Assembly: GCA_030586765.1 (NCBI GenBank)
Contig: JAUQZZ010000047.1
Coordinates: forward strand, 1 to 12,245
DNA length: 12,245 bases
Direction of reading: 5' to 3'
DNA from: Candidatus Brocadiales bacterium
GTDB taxonomy: Bacteria; Planctomycetota; Brocadiia; Brocadiales; Bathyanammoxibiaceae
In this document: piece after piece, positions 6,823 to 12,245 of the stretch
Layout of the letters: every line of letters starts with the position of its first letter
How positions within the stretch are numbered: the stretch's first letter is position 1
Position numbers and translations under genes: made by a program
Notes under the pieces: model-generated
The model's database searches: none
The model's input: only the letters and a program-made list of their open reading frames with translations
Told to the model about the DNA's origin: nothing

Positions 6823-8212
6823 AGGGATTAGATGGACGGGTCTGGGAGTCTTGCTAGTATTTGGTCTCTCCTGCGCAGCCCACCATAAGGAACCAGGTAA
6901 ACTGGAGGAGGATATTGCCCGATATAAGAGGGAGTTACGGGCCCTTCCCGAGGATGTAGAGGCCAGGTACAGATTGGGTGTTAGTTACTACAAGATGAGG
7001 GATTACCAGGCATCTGTAGAAGAGCTGGAAGAGGTAGTAGAAATGGAACCCTTTCTTCCTATGGCGCGTAACAATTTAGGGCTTGCTTACGTGGCAGAGG
7101 GGAAGGTGGATAAGGCTATAAGTCAATACCAGAGGGCCTTGGAATTGGACCCTCACCTTACTTCGGCTCGGATGAACTTAGGGGCGGCCTACTTTCTTAA
7201 AGGTATGTATGAGGAGGCGGGTGCCCAGTTCTTGGAGCTCATGAAGGAGGAGCCTTCCCACGTGGGGGCCCATCTCGGCCTGGGCCTCACCTATATGAGG
7301 AGGGGGTGGGTGGACGAGGCTATCAGCCAATTTAATGAGGCCACAAGGTTTGGTCCCGAAGACCCTGAGGCCTATAAACAGCTAGGCATGGCCTACGAGC
7401 AAAAGGGGGCCACAGAAGAGGCCGCTTATGCCTTTAAAAGGGCCCTAGCCCTCGACCCTCATGATGCAGAGACATACTGGCATATGGGCAATATCTATTA
7501 TGAGAGGAAGGATATGGGTTGGGCATTAATGAAATATGCCCATGTAACGGATATAAAGCCTGACTTTGCAGGGGTTCATTATCAGAGGGGTTTGGCCTTG
7601 AGAGAGAAAGGGGCAGGTGAGGAGGCCCTTTTAGAGTTTGAGAAGGTAGTGGAGATGGAACCTGAGTATCCAGGGGTCTATTACCAGATAGGTTTTATCT
7701 ACCATGAGATGAATGAACTGGAGAAGGCAGTGGATGCGTATGAAAAGGCCCTGAAGAGTACACCCAAAGATGTTCAAGTCTATAAGGAGCTGGCAGGGCT
7801 TTACATGGGGATGGGGGAGGTAAAGAGGGCCCTTCATTATTATCGTGAGATTGCAGTGGAGCTCGAACCAAAAGACCCGCAGGCCCATTACCAATTGGCT
7901 GAACTTTACGCCGCAGACCAAGACCTTTCCAATGCCCTCGTCCACTGGAGGAGTGCCGCGGAATTAGAACCTGCCTTGGCTATTGAGGTATGGCGAGGGG
8001 CCTTAAAATTTGACCCCTCTCTGGCGGAGGCCCATTATAGGTTGGGCATAGCTTATATAGAGAATAGAAGGTTAAAGGAGGCTTTAGAATCCCTGGAGAT
8101 GGCAGTAGAGTTGAAACCAGGGGAAGAAACCTTCCGCCTCGCCCTGGAGCAGGCCCGCGCCCAAAGTAAGAAGGTGGAGGAAGGTGGGATAGAGGAGAAG
8201 TGGTGGCCCTAG
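6812..8212 (+). CDS. Tetratricopeptide-repeat protein, probable lipoprotein
   Basis: Exported TPR scaffold of 466 residues. Residues 5-20 form a basic-then-hydrophobic signal (KGIRWTGLGVLLVFGLS) ending at C21. The lipobox is imperfect: GLSC with Gly at -3. After a short spacer come about ten consecutive 34-residue TPR units (about 48-388) with the usual W/LG/A-Y-A-P pattern, for example NNLGLAYVAEGKVDKAISQ. A half unit (389-403) follows, then a final full repeat (404-437) and a charged tail ending KWWP. Unbroken TPR arrays of this kind usually bind proteins in the periplasm or at the outer membrane. The ATG overlaps the C26 gene by 11 nt and has AGAGGTGA 6 nt upstream, so it belongs to the deacylase operon. 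It may be a fellow traveller or tether; its partner cannot be deduced. Confidence 0.92.
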   Translation: MPPKGIRWTGLGVLLVFGLSCAAHHKEPGKLEEDIARYKRELRALPEDVEARYRLGVSYYKMRDYQASVEELEEVVEMEPFLPMARNNLGLAYVAEGKVDKAISQYQRALELDPHLTSARMNLGAAYFLKGMYEEAGAQFLELMKEEPSHVGAHLGLGLTYMRRGWVDEAISQFNEATRFGPEDPEAYKQLGMAYEQKGATEEAAYAFKRALALDPHDAETYWHMGNIYYERKDMGWALMKYAHVTDIKPDFAGVHYQRGLALREKGAGEEALLEFEKVVEMEPEYPGVYYQIGFIYHEMNELEKAVDAYEKALKSTPKDVQVYKELAGLYMGMGEVKRALHYYREIAVELEPKDPQAHYQLAELYAADQDLSNALVHWRSAAELEPALAIEVWRGALKFDPSLAEAHYRLGIAYIENRRLKEALESLEMAVELKPGEETFRLALEQARAQSKKVEEGGIEEKWWP

Positions 8213-8649
8213 CCCTCAAATTCTAAGAGGTTTAGCTGGGTCTTTTCGTCAAACCGCCTCTTCACCTTTACTCCCTCCAGCTCTATTATTACTGCCTCTA
8301 TGGTTAGATAGGTCTTAGCATCCTTCCTTATGCACCCCAGGTGGAAGCTTTTGTCCCTGCCGATGCCACTGTGGATGTGTATCTTAGGCTCAGTATCCTT
8401 CCAGAAGATAGTGCCCAGGCCCAGCACCTCCCTGCCGTCTTGGAAAGACCTCCACATGGGTACAGGTGGAACCTCTACCTTCTCTGGGCCTACTACTATC
8501 TCGGCCTTCTCCAAGGCCCCTACAAAGTGGACAATACCTGCCCGGATGTCTTCCTTTTTAATAAGGCTGGTTAATTCTTCCAGGAGGTCATCCCCATGCT
8601 CTAGTCTTGCCACAAAGACCCTTCCTACACTACCTTTGGAGTATTTCAT
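8209..8649 (-). CDS. PPC/DUF296 domain protein
   Basis: Stand-alone plant-and-prokaryote-conserved (PPC, DUF296) domain of 146 residues. Bacterial members are trimeric proteins annotated as DNA-binding with a PD1-like motif, but their function is largely unproven. Signature features are the N-terminal VFVARLEHGDDLLEELTSLI segment (11-30), the IRAGIVHFVGALEKAEI core (35-51), and a histidine cluster H91, H93 and H103 in KIHIHSGIGRDKSFHLG, probably metal-binding. The ATG has AAAGGA 5-6 nt upstream on the minus strand. Its stop shares a CTAG palindrome with the stop of the convergent TPR gene. It lies downstream of the CBS-domain gene on the same strand, separated by 178 structured bases, so co-transcription is possible but uncertain. 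Whether it binds DNA cannot be judged from sequence. Confidence 0.9.
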   Translation of the reverse strand: MKYSKGSVGRVFVARLEHGDDLLEELTSLIKKEDIRAGIVHFVGALEKAEIVVGPEKVEVPPVPMWRSFQDGREVLGLGTIFWKDTEPKIHIHSGIGRDKSFHLGCIRKDAKTYLTIEAVIIELEGVKVKRRFDEKTQLNLLEFEG

Positions 8650-8827
8650 CTCTTTCCTTTAAGTAAATATTAACTTGATGGTGTTGAGGAATTGATTTTT
8701 ATTAGTTTTCTGTAACGAGCGTTCGTAAAGGGGCCTAGGCCAGCGCCTCTTTTGTGGGTGATTTGCTGGGTCGGGCTTAGCAAACGACCGCGAAGTCGAT
8801 AATAGCCTTCGGTAAAGGAACAAACGG
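8650..8827. other. Hairpin-rich spacer between the CBS and PPC genes
   Basis: No convincing gene. On the + strand four hairpins follow each other: ACGA/TCGT (8715-8726), AAAGGGGC/GCCTCTTT (8727-8752, one G-T pair), TTTGCTGGG/CTTAGCAAA (8762-8784, two G-T pairs, 5-nt loop) and CGAC/GTCG (8785-8798). A possible + promoter, TTGATG (8675-8680)-N17-TTTATT (8698-8703), would start RNA near 8710, just ahead of the first stem. Alternatively this is the structured 3' UTR of the CBS mRNA. The PPC-proximal end (8665-8700) resembles the 3' end of the CBS gene. Confidence 0.4.
8727..8752 (-). terminator. Possible terminator hairpin downstream of the CBS gene
   Basis: 8-bp stem AAAGGGGC/GCCTCTTT around a 10-nt loop, with A/T runs at the stem ends. 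It sits about 75 nt beyond the CBS stop on the minus strand. There is no separate U-tract, so termination efficiency is doubtful. Confidence 0.3.
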
Positions 8828-9238
8828 TTATATCTTGATGGCATTGAAGATATTGGTATTACTCACAATACCAATTATCTCCTTGCCATCGAAAACAGGA
8901 GCCCTTCTGATGCCTGCATTATTAAAGAGCCGTGCGCAATATTTAAGCGCCAAACTAGGGGAAACTGTGATTAGCGGTTTGCTCATAATCTCGAAGACCT
9001 TCACGGTGCGAGGGTTCTTTCCAGGATCAACGATTTTGCTGACCACGTCCTTACGGGTTACGATTCCCCAGGCATCTTCATGGGTCCTTCGGTTCACGAC
9101 CAGGCTAGAGACCTTTTTCTCTTTCATCAGCTTGATAGCATCGGCCACGGTCTTATTGCCGTCAATGAACACCACATCCTTGGTCATGACCTGGCTGACC
9201 GTGCTGAATCTTACGTCCTTCAGGGCCTTTTCCGCCAT
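8828..9238 (-). CDS. Two-CBS-domain protein
   Basis: A 136-residue Bateman module: CBS1 at about 14-70 (VSQVMTKDVVFIDGNKTVADAIKLM) and CBS2 at about 82-135 (FEIMSKPLITVSPSLALKYCARLF). Each carries the usual VMT/IMS entry and GIVTRKD / GIVSNTN exit strand, where adenosyl ligands (AMP, ATP, SAM) bind. There is no attached catalytic or membrane domain, so it probably senses an adenine nucleotide and acts on a partner protein or nucleic acid. The ATG has a strong AAGGAG 7 nt upstream. It is transcribed divergently from the flavoprotein gene from a shared palindromic promoter region, with a leader of about 60 nt. That leader contains a hairpin whose loop matches a loop in the 3' spacer. A C-terminal segment like VSNTNIFNAIKI appears again in degraded form near 8670. 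Confidence 0.94.
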   Translation of the reverse strand: MAEKALKDVRFSTVSQVMTKDVVFIDGNKTVADAIKLMKEKKVSSLVVNRRTHEDAWGIVTRKDVVSKIVDPGKNPRTVKVFEIMSKPLITVSPSLALKYCARLFNNAGIRRAPVFDGKEIIGIVSNTNIFNAIKI

Positions 9239-9268
9239 CTTTGTCTCCTTTCTCTTTAATTTATCGCT

Positions 9269-9284
9269 GCTAAGCCGACCTAGC
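9269..9284 (-). promoter_or_regulatory. Leader hairpin of the CBS mRNA with loop complementary to its 3' UTR
   Basis: On the minus strand GCTA (9284-9281), an 8-nt loop GGTCGGCT and TAGC (9272-9269) form a small hairpin in the predicted 5' leader. The loop is complementary, except for one extra C, to the loop of the 3' hairpin at 8762-8784. The overall match, 9268-9280 with 8769-8782, is 13 bp with one bulge. Confidence 0.35.
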
Positions 9285-9304
9285 CTAAGTCAGGGTTTTC
9301 GCAC

Positions 9305-9333
9305 ATACTACAAAGGGCAGGGTAAAAAATCAA
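9305..9333 (-). promoter_or_regulatory. Predicted promoter of the CBS gene
   Basis: Read on the minus strand: TTGATT (9333-9328), a 17-nt spacer and TAGTAT (9310-9305). Predicted start near 9298, giving a leader of about 60 nt to the ATG at 9238. The -35 box is the left arm of the palindrome at 9323-9349. Confidence 0.5.
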
Positions 9334-9349
9334 TGAAATTGATTTTTTA
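9323..9349. repeat. Perfect 12-bp inverted repeat holding both divergent -35 boxes
   Basis: The left arm 9323-9334 (TAAAAAATCAAT) and right arm 9338-9349 (ATTGATTTTTTA) are exact reverse complements around a 3-nt centre GAA. Each arm carries one TTGATT -35 hexamer, on opposite strands and 4 nt apart. It is a candidate operator or a shared RNA polymerase entry site. The A+T-only outer stem argues against a terminator. Confidence 0.7.
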
Positions 9350-9367
9350 TAGAAGTGGGCATATAAT
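9339..9367 (+). promoter_or_regulatory. Predicted promoter of the flavoprotein gene
   Basis: TTGATT (9339-9344), a 17-nt spacer and a perfect TATAAT (9362-9367). Predicted transcription start near 9374, 25 nt before the ATG at 9399. It supports that start, since an in-frame ATG at 9333 lies upstream of the predicted RNA. Confidence 0.65.
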
Positions 9368-9398
9368 CGAATCTTCTATTGAAAGGAATCCAAGAGAG

Positions 9399-10445
9399 AT
9401 GTCTATAAAAAAGGAATACGATGCAGTGGTAGTAGGCGCCGGACCCTCTGGAGCGGCGGTTGCCAAGGGCCTGGTGGACGCAGGGATGGAGGTGCTGGTG
9501 GTAGAGAAGAAAGCGCTGCCCAGGTATAAGATATGCTCAGGGCTTATAAACGAGAAATCTCTAAGACTCACGCAGAGATATTTTGGAGATATCCCAAAGT
9601 CCTGTTACTCCAGGCCAGAGATTATAAAGGGGGTGAGGTTGTGGAAGGATGGGGAGAGCTACACAGATTGGCCCTTTGGCGAGAAGGGTGCGCCTAATGT
9701 CTGGCGCGCACAGTATGACTATTGGCTTGTGGAGGGCACAGGTGCCCAGGTGAGGGACTCTTGCCTCCTAAAGGATTTTCTAGACCAGGGAGACCGTCTA
9801 ACCCTTATTTGTCAGGACAGCAGGGAAGGGAGGGTGGAAATAAGGTGTAGGTATTTGGTAGGGGCAGAGGGATGCCTCTCCACCATCAGGGCCAAGCTCA
9901 ATCCTGAACTGGAAAGAGAAGCCCAATGGTTTCTTGCCTATCAGAATTATTACCAGGGGAGTTGCGAACTTGCCCCCCAGTGGTACCACGGCTTTCTTGA
10001 CCCACAATTTGGGGAGATATACGGCTGGTTTAATGTAAAGGATGACCTCCTCGTCTTTGGCACCTCCGTGAAGAGGGGTGGGAGATTCGCACCATTTCTC
10101 CAGTGCTTTACAGATTTTCTCAAGGAGCGCTTCGGACTAAGGTTAGGGAGATTAGTCAGAAAATCTAGTTGCCTAGGTACTAATATGTGCTCCACAGGGA
10201 GATTTTACCTGGGTAGCGGAAACATCCTCCTAGTGGGTGAGGCGGCAGGGTTCTTAAACATGTTTGGAGAGGGCATATCCTCTGCCCTAGCCACAGGGAT
10301 ACTGGCGGCCCAGGCTATCTCCCAGGCAGATGGTGGCATGAAGGCCCTGGAGCTCTATACAGAACTCTCGAGGCAGGAGAGGAGAGAGACCATGGCCTCA
10401 TGGAAGCTGGCCTCTCGGCTGGCGGGGAGGCGACTGATGGTGTAA
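9399..10445 (+). CDS. Geranylgeranyl reductase family FAD-dependent oxidoreductase
   Basis: FAD protein of the GGR/FixC-like group in the p-hydroxybenzoate hydroxylase fold. Members reduce isoprenoid double bonds (chlorophyll, archaeal lipid, menaquinone side chains) or oxidise other substrates. Visible are the Rossmann motif VVGAGPSGAAVAKGL (11-25), EKKALPRYKICSG (36-48; the conserved PRxKxCGG has S for the first G), the second FAD motif VGAEGCLSTIR (154-164) and the third, VGEAAGFLNMFGEGISSAL (279-297; Glu where GDAAG is usual). At 348 residues it is at the short end of the family. The ATG at 9399 follows GAAAGG (9381-9386) and a promoter. A longer frame running back to 8835 is only the antisense of the CBS gene. 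No FeS partner adjoins, so it may use ferredoxin or NAD(P)H; the substrate is unknown. Confidence 0.9.
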   Translation: MSIKKEYDAVVVGAGPSGAAVAKGLVDAGMEVLVVEKKALPRYKICSGLINEKSLRLTQRYFGDIPKSCYSRPEIIKGVRLWKDGESYTDWPFGEKGAPNVWRAQYDYWLVEGTGAQVRDSCLLKDFLDQGDRLTLICQDSREGRVEIRCRYLVGAEGCLSTIRAKLNPELEREAQWFLAYQNYYQGSCELAPQWYHGFLDPQFGEIYGWFNVKDDLLVFGTSVKRGGRFAPFLQCFTDFLKERFGLRLGRLVRKSSCLGTNMCSTGRFYLGSGNILLVGEAAGFLNMFGEGISSALATGILAAQAISQADGGMKALELYTELSRQERRETMASWKLASRLAGRRLMV

Positions 10446-10469
10446 TAATATAGGCATTTAATTTTGCTG

Positions 10470-10497
10470 TTGACTTTTACTTTCTAATAATTACAAT
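10470..10497 (+). promoter_or_regulatory. Predicted promoter with long leader before the FeS-flavin gene
   Basis: TTGACT (10470-10475), a 16-nt spacer and TACAAT (10492-10497). Predicted start near 10504, giving a leader of about 220 nt before the next gene, or a separate small RNA. Confidence 0.45.
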
Positions 10498-10652
10498 AGG
10501 GTTGTTTCTTGCCTTGGAGGGAGGCCAGGAATCCTACCTATTAATGTGCCTTGGCAGGCAGATGTGCTTACTTTTGACGGGCATGCTTGCAGAACGCACA
10601 TTTCACAGTCTTTCGCTCGTAACCAAGCCCATCAACAATAAGCAGATAACAC
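10498..10652. other. Gene-free leader region with hairpins
   Basis: Part of the 278-nt gap between the two flavoprotein genes. It contains TGCCT/AGGCA (10547-10560, 4-nt loop) and ATGTGC/GCACAT (10562-10567 with 10596-10601), the latter enclosing GCA/TGC (10581-10590). ATGTGC also occurs at 10544-10549, so GCACAT could pair alternatively. On the minus strand a 34-codon open stretch with a CxxC lies at 10568-10672 (see findings). No known riboswitch was recognised. Confidence 0.35.
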
Positions 10653-10681
10653 TTGATTTTCTTTTTAAGTTGTTATAAATT
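10653..10681 (+). promoter_or_regulatory. Possible proximal promoter of the FeS-flavin gene
   Basis: TTGATT (10653-10658), then TATAAA (10674-10679) after 15 nt, or TAAATT (10676-10681) after 17 nt. Spacing or -10 quality is imperfect in both choices. Predicted start near 10687, about 37 nt before the ATG. Confidence 0.35.
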
Positions 10682-10723
10682 ACAGCATTATCTCTTGAAA
10701 AGGGAAGCTCCAGGAGGAGGGGT

Positions 10724-12245
10724 ATGACTGAGGCCAGCGAGGGAAGGATTACAATAGGTTTCAAGAAGCCCGAACTCCTTGTATCCCTTCAAGAGCGTCC
10801 TATCATCAAGTATAAAGGCCCATTAAAGAGGCTCCTCGAAGAGAAAAAATTCCAGGTTACTGCCACTATTGACCAGAATTGGTACCCGGGTAACATACCC
10901 TGTAGGGTAGCATGCCCCATAGGCACTAATGCCAGGGGGTATTCCAGGGCTATTGCCGAAGGAAAATACCAACTCGCTTACCTTCTCGCCAGGCAAAACA
11001 ACCCCTTTGTCTCCGTTTTGGGAAAGGTCTGCAGTGCACCCTGTGAACCTGCCTGTCAGAGGGGCAAGGTGGACGAACCTGTGTCCATAAGGGCCCTGAA
11101 GTACTTTGCCGTGGAAAAGAATACCCTCAGCACCAAAGAAGTCTACCGCTGGTTAAACAAGAAGAAGTCAAAAATCCTCCTGGCCAAAAGAGATAAACCT
11201 CCCAGGGTTGCTGTGGTGGGGGCTGGCCCTGCAGGTCTTTATGCTGCCCATGACCTGGCCCTTATGGGCTACAAGGTAAAGGTCTTCGAGGCCTCAGGAC
11301 AGCCAGGAGGCATGCTCAATATTGTCCCCTCCTACAGACTTGATAGAGAGGACATTAAAAGGGACATAGAGGGCATCCTCTTCCTGGGCATAGAACTGGA
11401 AACGAATAAGTCCTGTGGAAGGGATTTTGGCATAAATGAACTCCTTAAGGAGTACGATGCGGTACTTCTGGCCCCTGGTCTCCAGAAAAGTAAGACTTTG
11501 AATATACCAGGCATCCAACTGAAGGGGGTCCTCCAAGGGGTAGAGTTCCTCAGAGAAGTAGCGGCCCGGGGGAAGGTAGATTTGGGGAAAAGGATAGTAG
11601 TTATAGGGGGAGGCGACATGGCCCTGGATGTGGCCAGGACGGCCTTAAGGCTGATGGGAGAGGGTGGGAAGGTTAGTATAGTATCCTTTGAGGCCGCCAA
11701 GGGCTCCAGGCCAGATATGCCCCAGGAGGAGCTCTCTGCCCACCCATGCAACATCGCTGAGGCTGAAGAAGAAGGTGTTGCCTTTCACACCTCTCTCGGG
11801 CCCAGGCAGATTATTGGTAAAAATGGTTGGATAAAGGCTGTAGAGTTAGAGGCCGTTCGCACGGTTTATAATGGCCACGGGCGATTTAATCCCACCTTTG
11901 AGAATGGTGAAAGGGCGACCCTTGAGGCTGATACCCTAATCCTGGCCCTGGGTCAGGACTGGGACTCCTCTTCCCTGAAGGGAAGCGGGCTTGTGCCTCA
12001 GGAAGGTGAAGGACTGGAGATAGACCCCGAGACCTTGATGACCTCCCACCCTGGAGTCTTCCTCTGTGGGGACGCAGTAGGCTCTAGAAGTATCGTAGAG
12101 GCCGTTGCCTCTGCTCAGAAGGCCGCACAGTCTATCCACCTCTATCTAGGTGGGAGCGGTTACTTAGGGCTAAATGGTCCTTCTCAGATAGTACCTGTTA
12201 AGCACCATGAGAGGATGGATAGGTTCTTGGTACGGACCTCTATAA
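10724..12245 (+). CDS. GltD/DsrL-type FeS-flavin NAD(P)H oxidoreductase (3'-truncated)
   Basis: Open to the end of the window (507 codons, no stop). After a 50-residue N-terminal extension comes the Fer4_20-type cysteine domain: C60 and C64 in PCRVACPIG, C103, C107 and C111 in VCSAPCEPACQRG, expected to hold [4Fe-4S] clusters. FAD binding follows at VAVVGAGPAGLYAA (162-175) and PGGMLNIVPSYRL (194-206). A second Rossmann fold for NAD(P)H is at VVIGGGDMALDVAR (292-305), and the closing FAD motif is FLCGDAVGSRSIVEA (446-460). This layout is that of glutamate synthase small subunit and its relatives, including DsrL, NfnB and NuoF-linked subunits, which pass electrons between NAD(P)H and FeS partners. 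A C-terminal ferredoxin domain may follow outside the window. The ATG has AGGAGG 6 nt upstream. Electron partner unknown; gltB is not seen. Confidence 0.93.
   Translation, partial: MTEASEGRITIGFKKPELLVSLQERPIIKYKGPLKRLLEEKKFQVTATIDQNWYPGNIPCRVACPIGTNARGYSRAIAEGKYQLAYLLARQNNPFVSVLGKVCSAPCEPACQRGKVDEPVSIRALKYFAVEKNTLSTKEVYRWLNKKKSKILLAKRDKPPRVAVVGAGPAGLYAAHDLALMGYKVKVFEASGQPGGMLNIVPSYRLDREDIKRDIEGILFLGIELETNKSCGRDFGINELLKEYDAVLLAPGLQKSKTLNIPGIQLKGVLQGVEFLREVAARGKVDLGKRIVVIGGGDMALDVARTALRLMGEGGKVSIVSFEAAKGSRPDMPQEELSAHPCNIAEAEEEGVAFHTSLGPRQIIGKNGWIKAVELEAVRTVYNGHGRFNPTFENGERATLEADTLILALGQDWDSSSLKGSGLVPQEGEGLEIDPETLMTSHPGVFLCGDAVGSRSIVEAVASAQKAAQSIHLYLGGSGYLGLNGPSQIVPVKHHERMDRFLVRTSI

Noticed and set aside
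8711..8820. tRNA or known riboswitch in the hairpin cluster
   Set aside because: No cloverleaf with a T-arm GTTCRA sequence on either strand, and no riboswitch consensus that I could recognise.
8659..8844. 61-codon minus-strand ORF across the structured spacer
   Set aside because: Composition is arginine/proline-rich as expected from the hairpins, and it overlaps the CBS 3' end. Only its last 12 residues looked meaningful and are reported as a possible relic.
8835..9398. N-terminal extension of the flavoprotein frame back to 8835
   Set aside because: It is antisense to the well-supported CBS gene, has no family similarity, and a strong promoter and ribosome binding site place the start at 9399.
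9333..9398. Alternative ATG start at 9333 for the flavoprotein
   Set aside because: It lies inside the palindrome, upstream of the predicted transcription start, and the added residues do not resemble the family N terminus.
10552..10569. Possible sigma-54 (-24/-12) promoter, TTGGCA...TGCTT
   Set aside because: The GG and GC elements are separated by 11 nt, whereas sigma-54 promoters need 10.
10544..10678. 44-residue + strand ORF in the long leader
   Set aside because: No ribosome binding site at proper spacing, no recognisable motif, and it overlaps promoter-like and hairpin sequence.
1..12245. CRISPR array, insertion sequence or prophage genes
   Set aside because: No regularly spaced direct repeats, transposase or integrase frames, or phage structural genes were seen.

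Overview
The window is bacterial chromosomal DNA. Arginine is mostly AGG/AGA, isoleucine often ATA, and GTG/TTG starts sit beside ATG. With sigma-54, a probable TPR lipoprotein and FeS flavoproteins, this suggests an anaerobic, possibly thermophilic, deep-branching Gram-negative bacterium. The CBS protein resembles, from memory only, ones seen in sulfate-reducing Desulfobacterota; the phylum cannot be fixed from the sequence alone.

Region 1 (1-3761, + strand): a replication/recombination block. It holds the 3' part of dnaX (clamp-loader tau/gamma), ybaB/ebfC overlapping it by 4 nt, recR from a TTG start behind an internal promoter, and rpoN (sigma-54).

Region 2 (3840-4472, +): a lone AT-rich gene with an RNx4H motif typical of HEPN ribonuclease-like proteins. 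It looks like an accessory insertion.

Region 3 (4544-8212, +): a tight three-gene unit with GTGA and 11-nt overlaps. It encodes an N-acyl-D-amino-acid deacylase, a class I glutamine-amidotransferase-fold (C26) hydrolase and an exported TPR protein. A near-consensus promoter places the transcription start almost on the GTG of the first gene, so the message may be leaderless. The first two enzymes suggest salvage of D-amino-acid or gamma-glutamyl compounds.

Region 4 (8209-9238, - strand): a PPC/DUF296 gene, tail-to-tail with the TPR gene over a CTAG, and a two-CBS-domain gene. The 178 nt between them hold several hairpins. One hairpin loop is complementary to a loop in the CBS 5' leader.

Region 5 (9239-12245, +): a geranylgeranyl-reductase-family flavoprotein transcribed divergently from the CBS gene, then a 278-nt gap with promoters and hairpins, then a GltD/DsrL-like FeS-flavin oxidoreductase running off the window. 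The CBS and flavoprotein promoters lie back to back, and their two -35 boxes are the two arms of one perfect 12-bp inverted repeat. I judge this, with the complementary UTR loops, the most notable regulatory structure here. No tRNA, rRNA, CRISPR array or insertion sequence was recognised.
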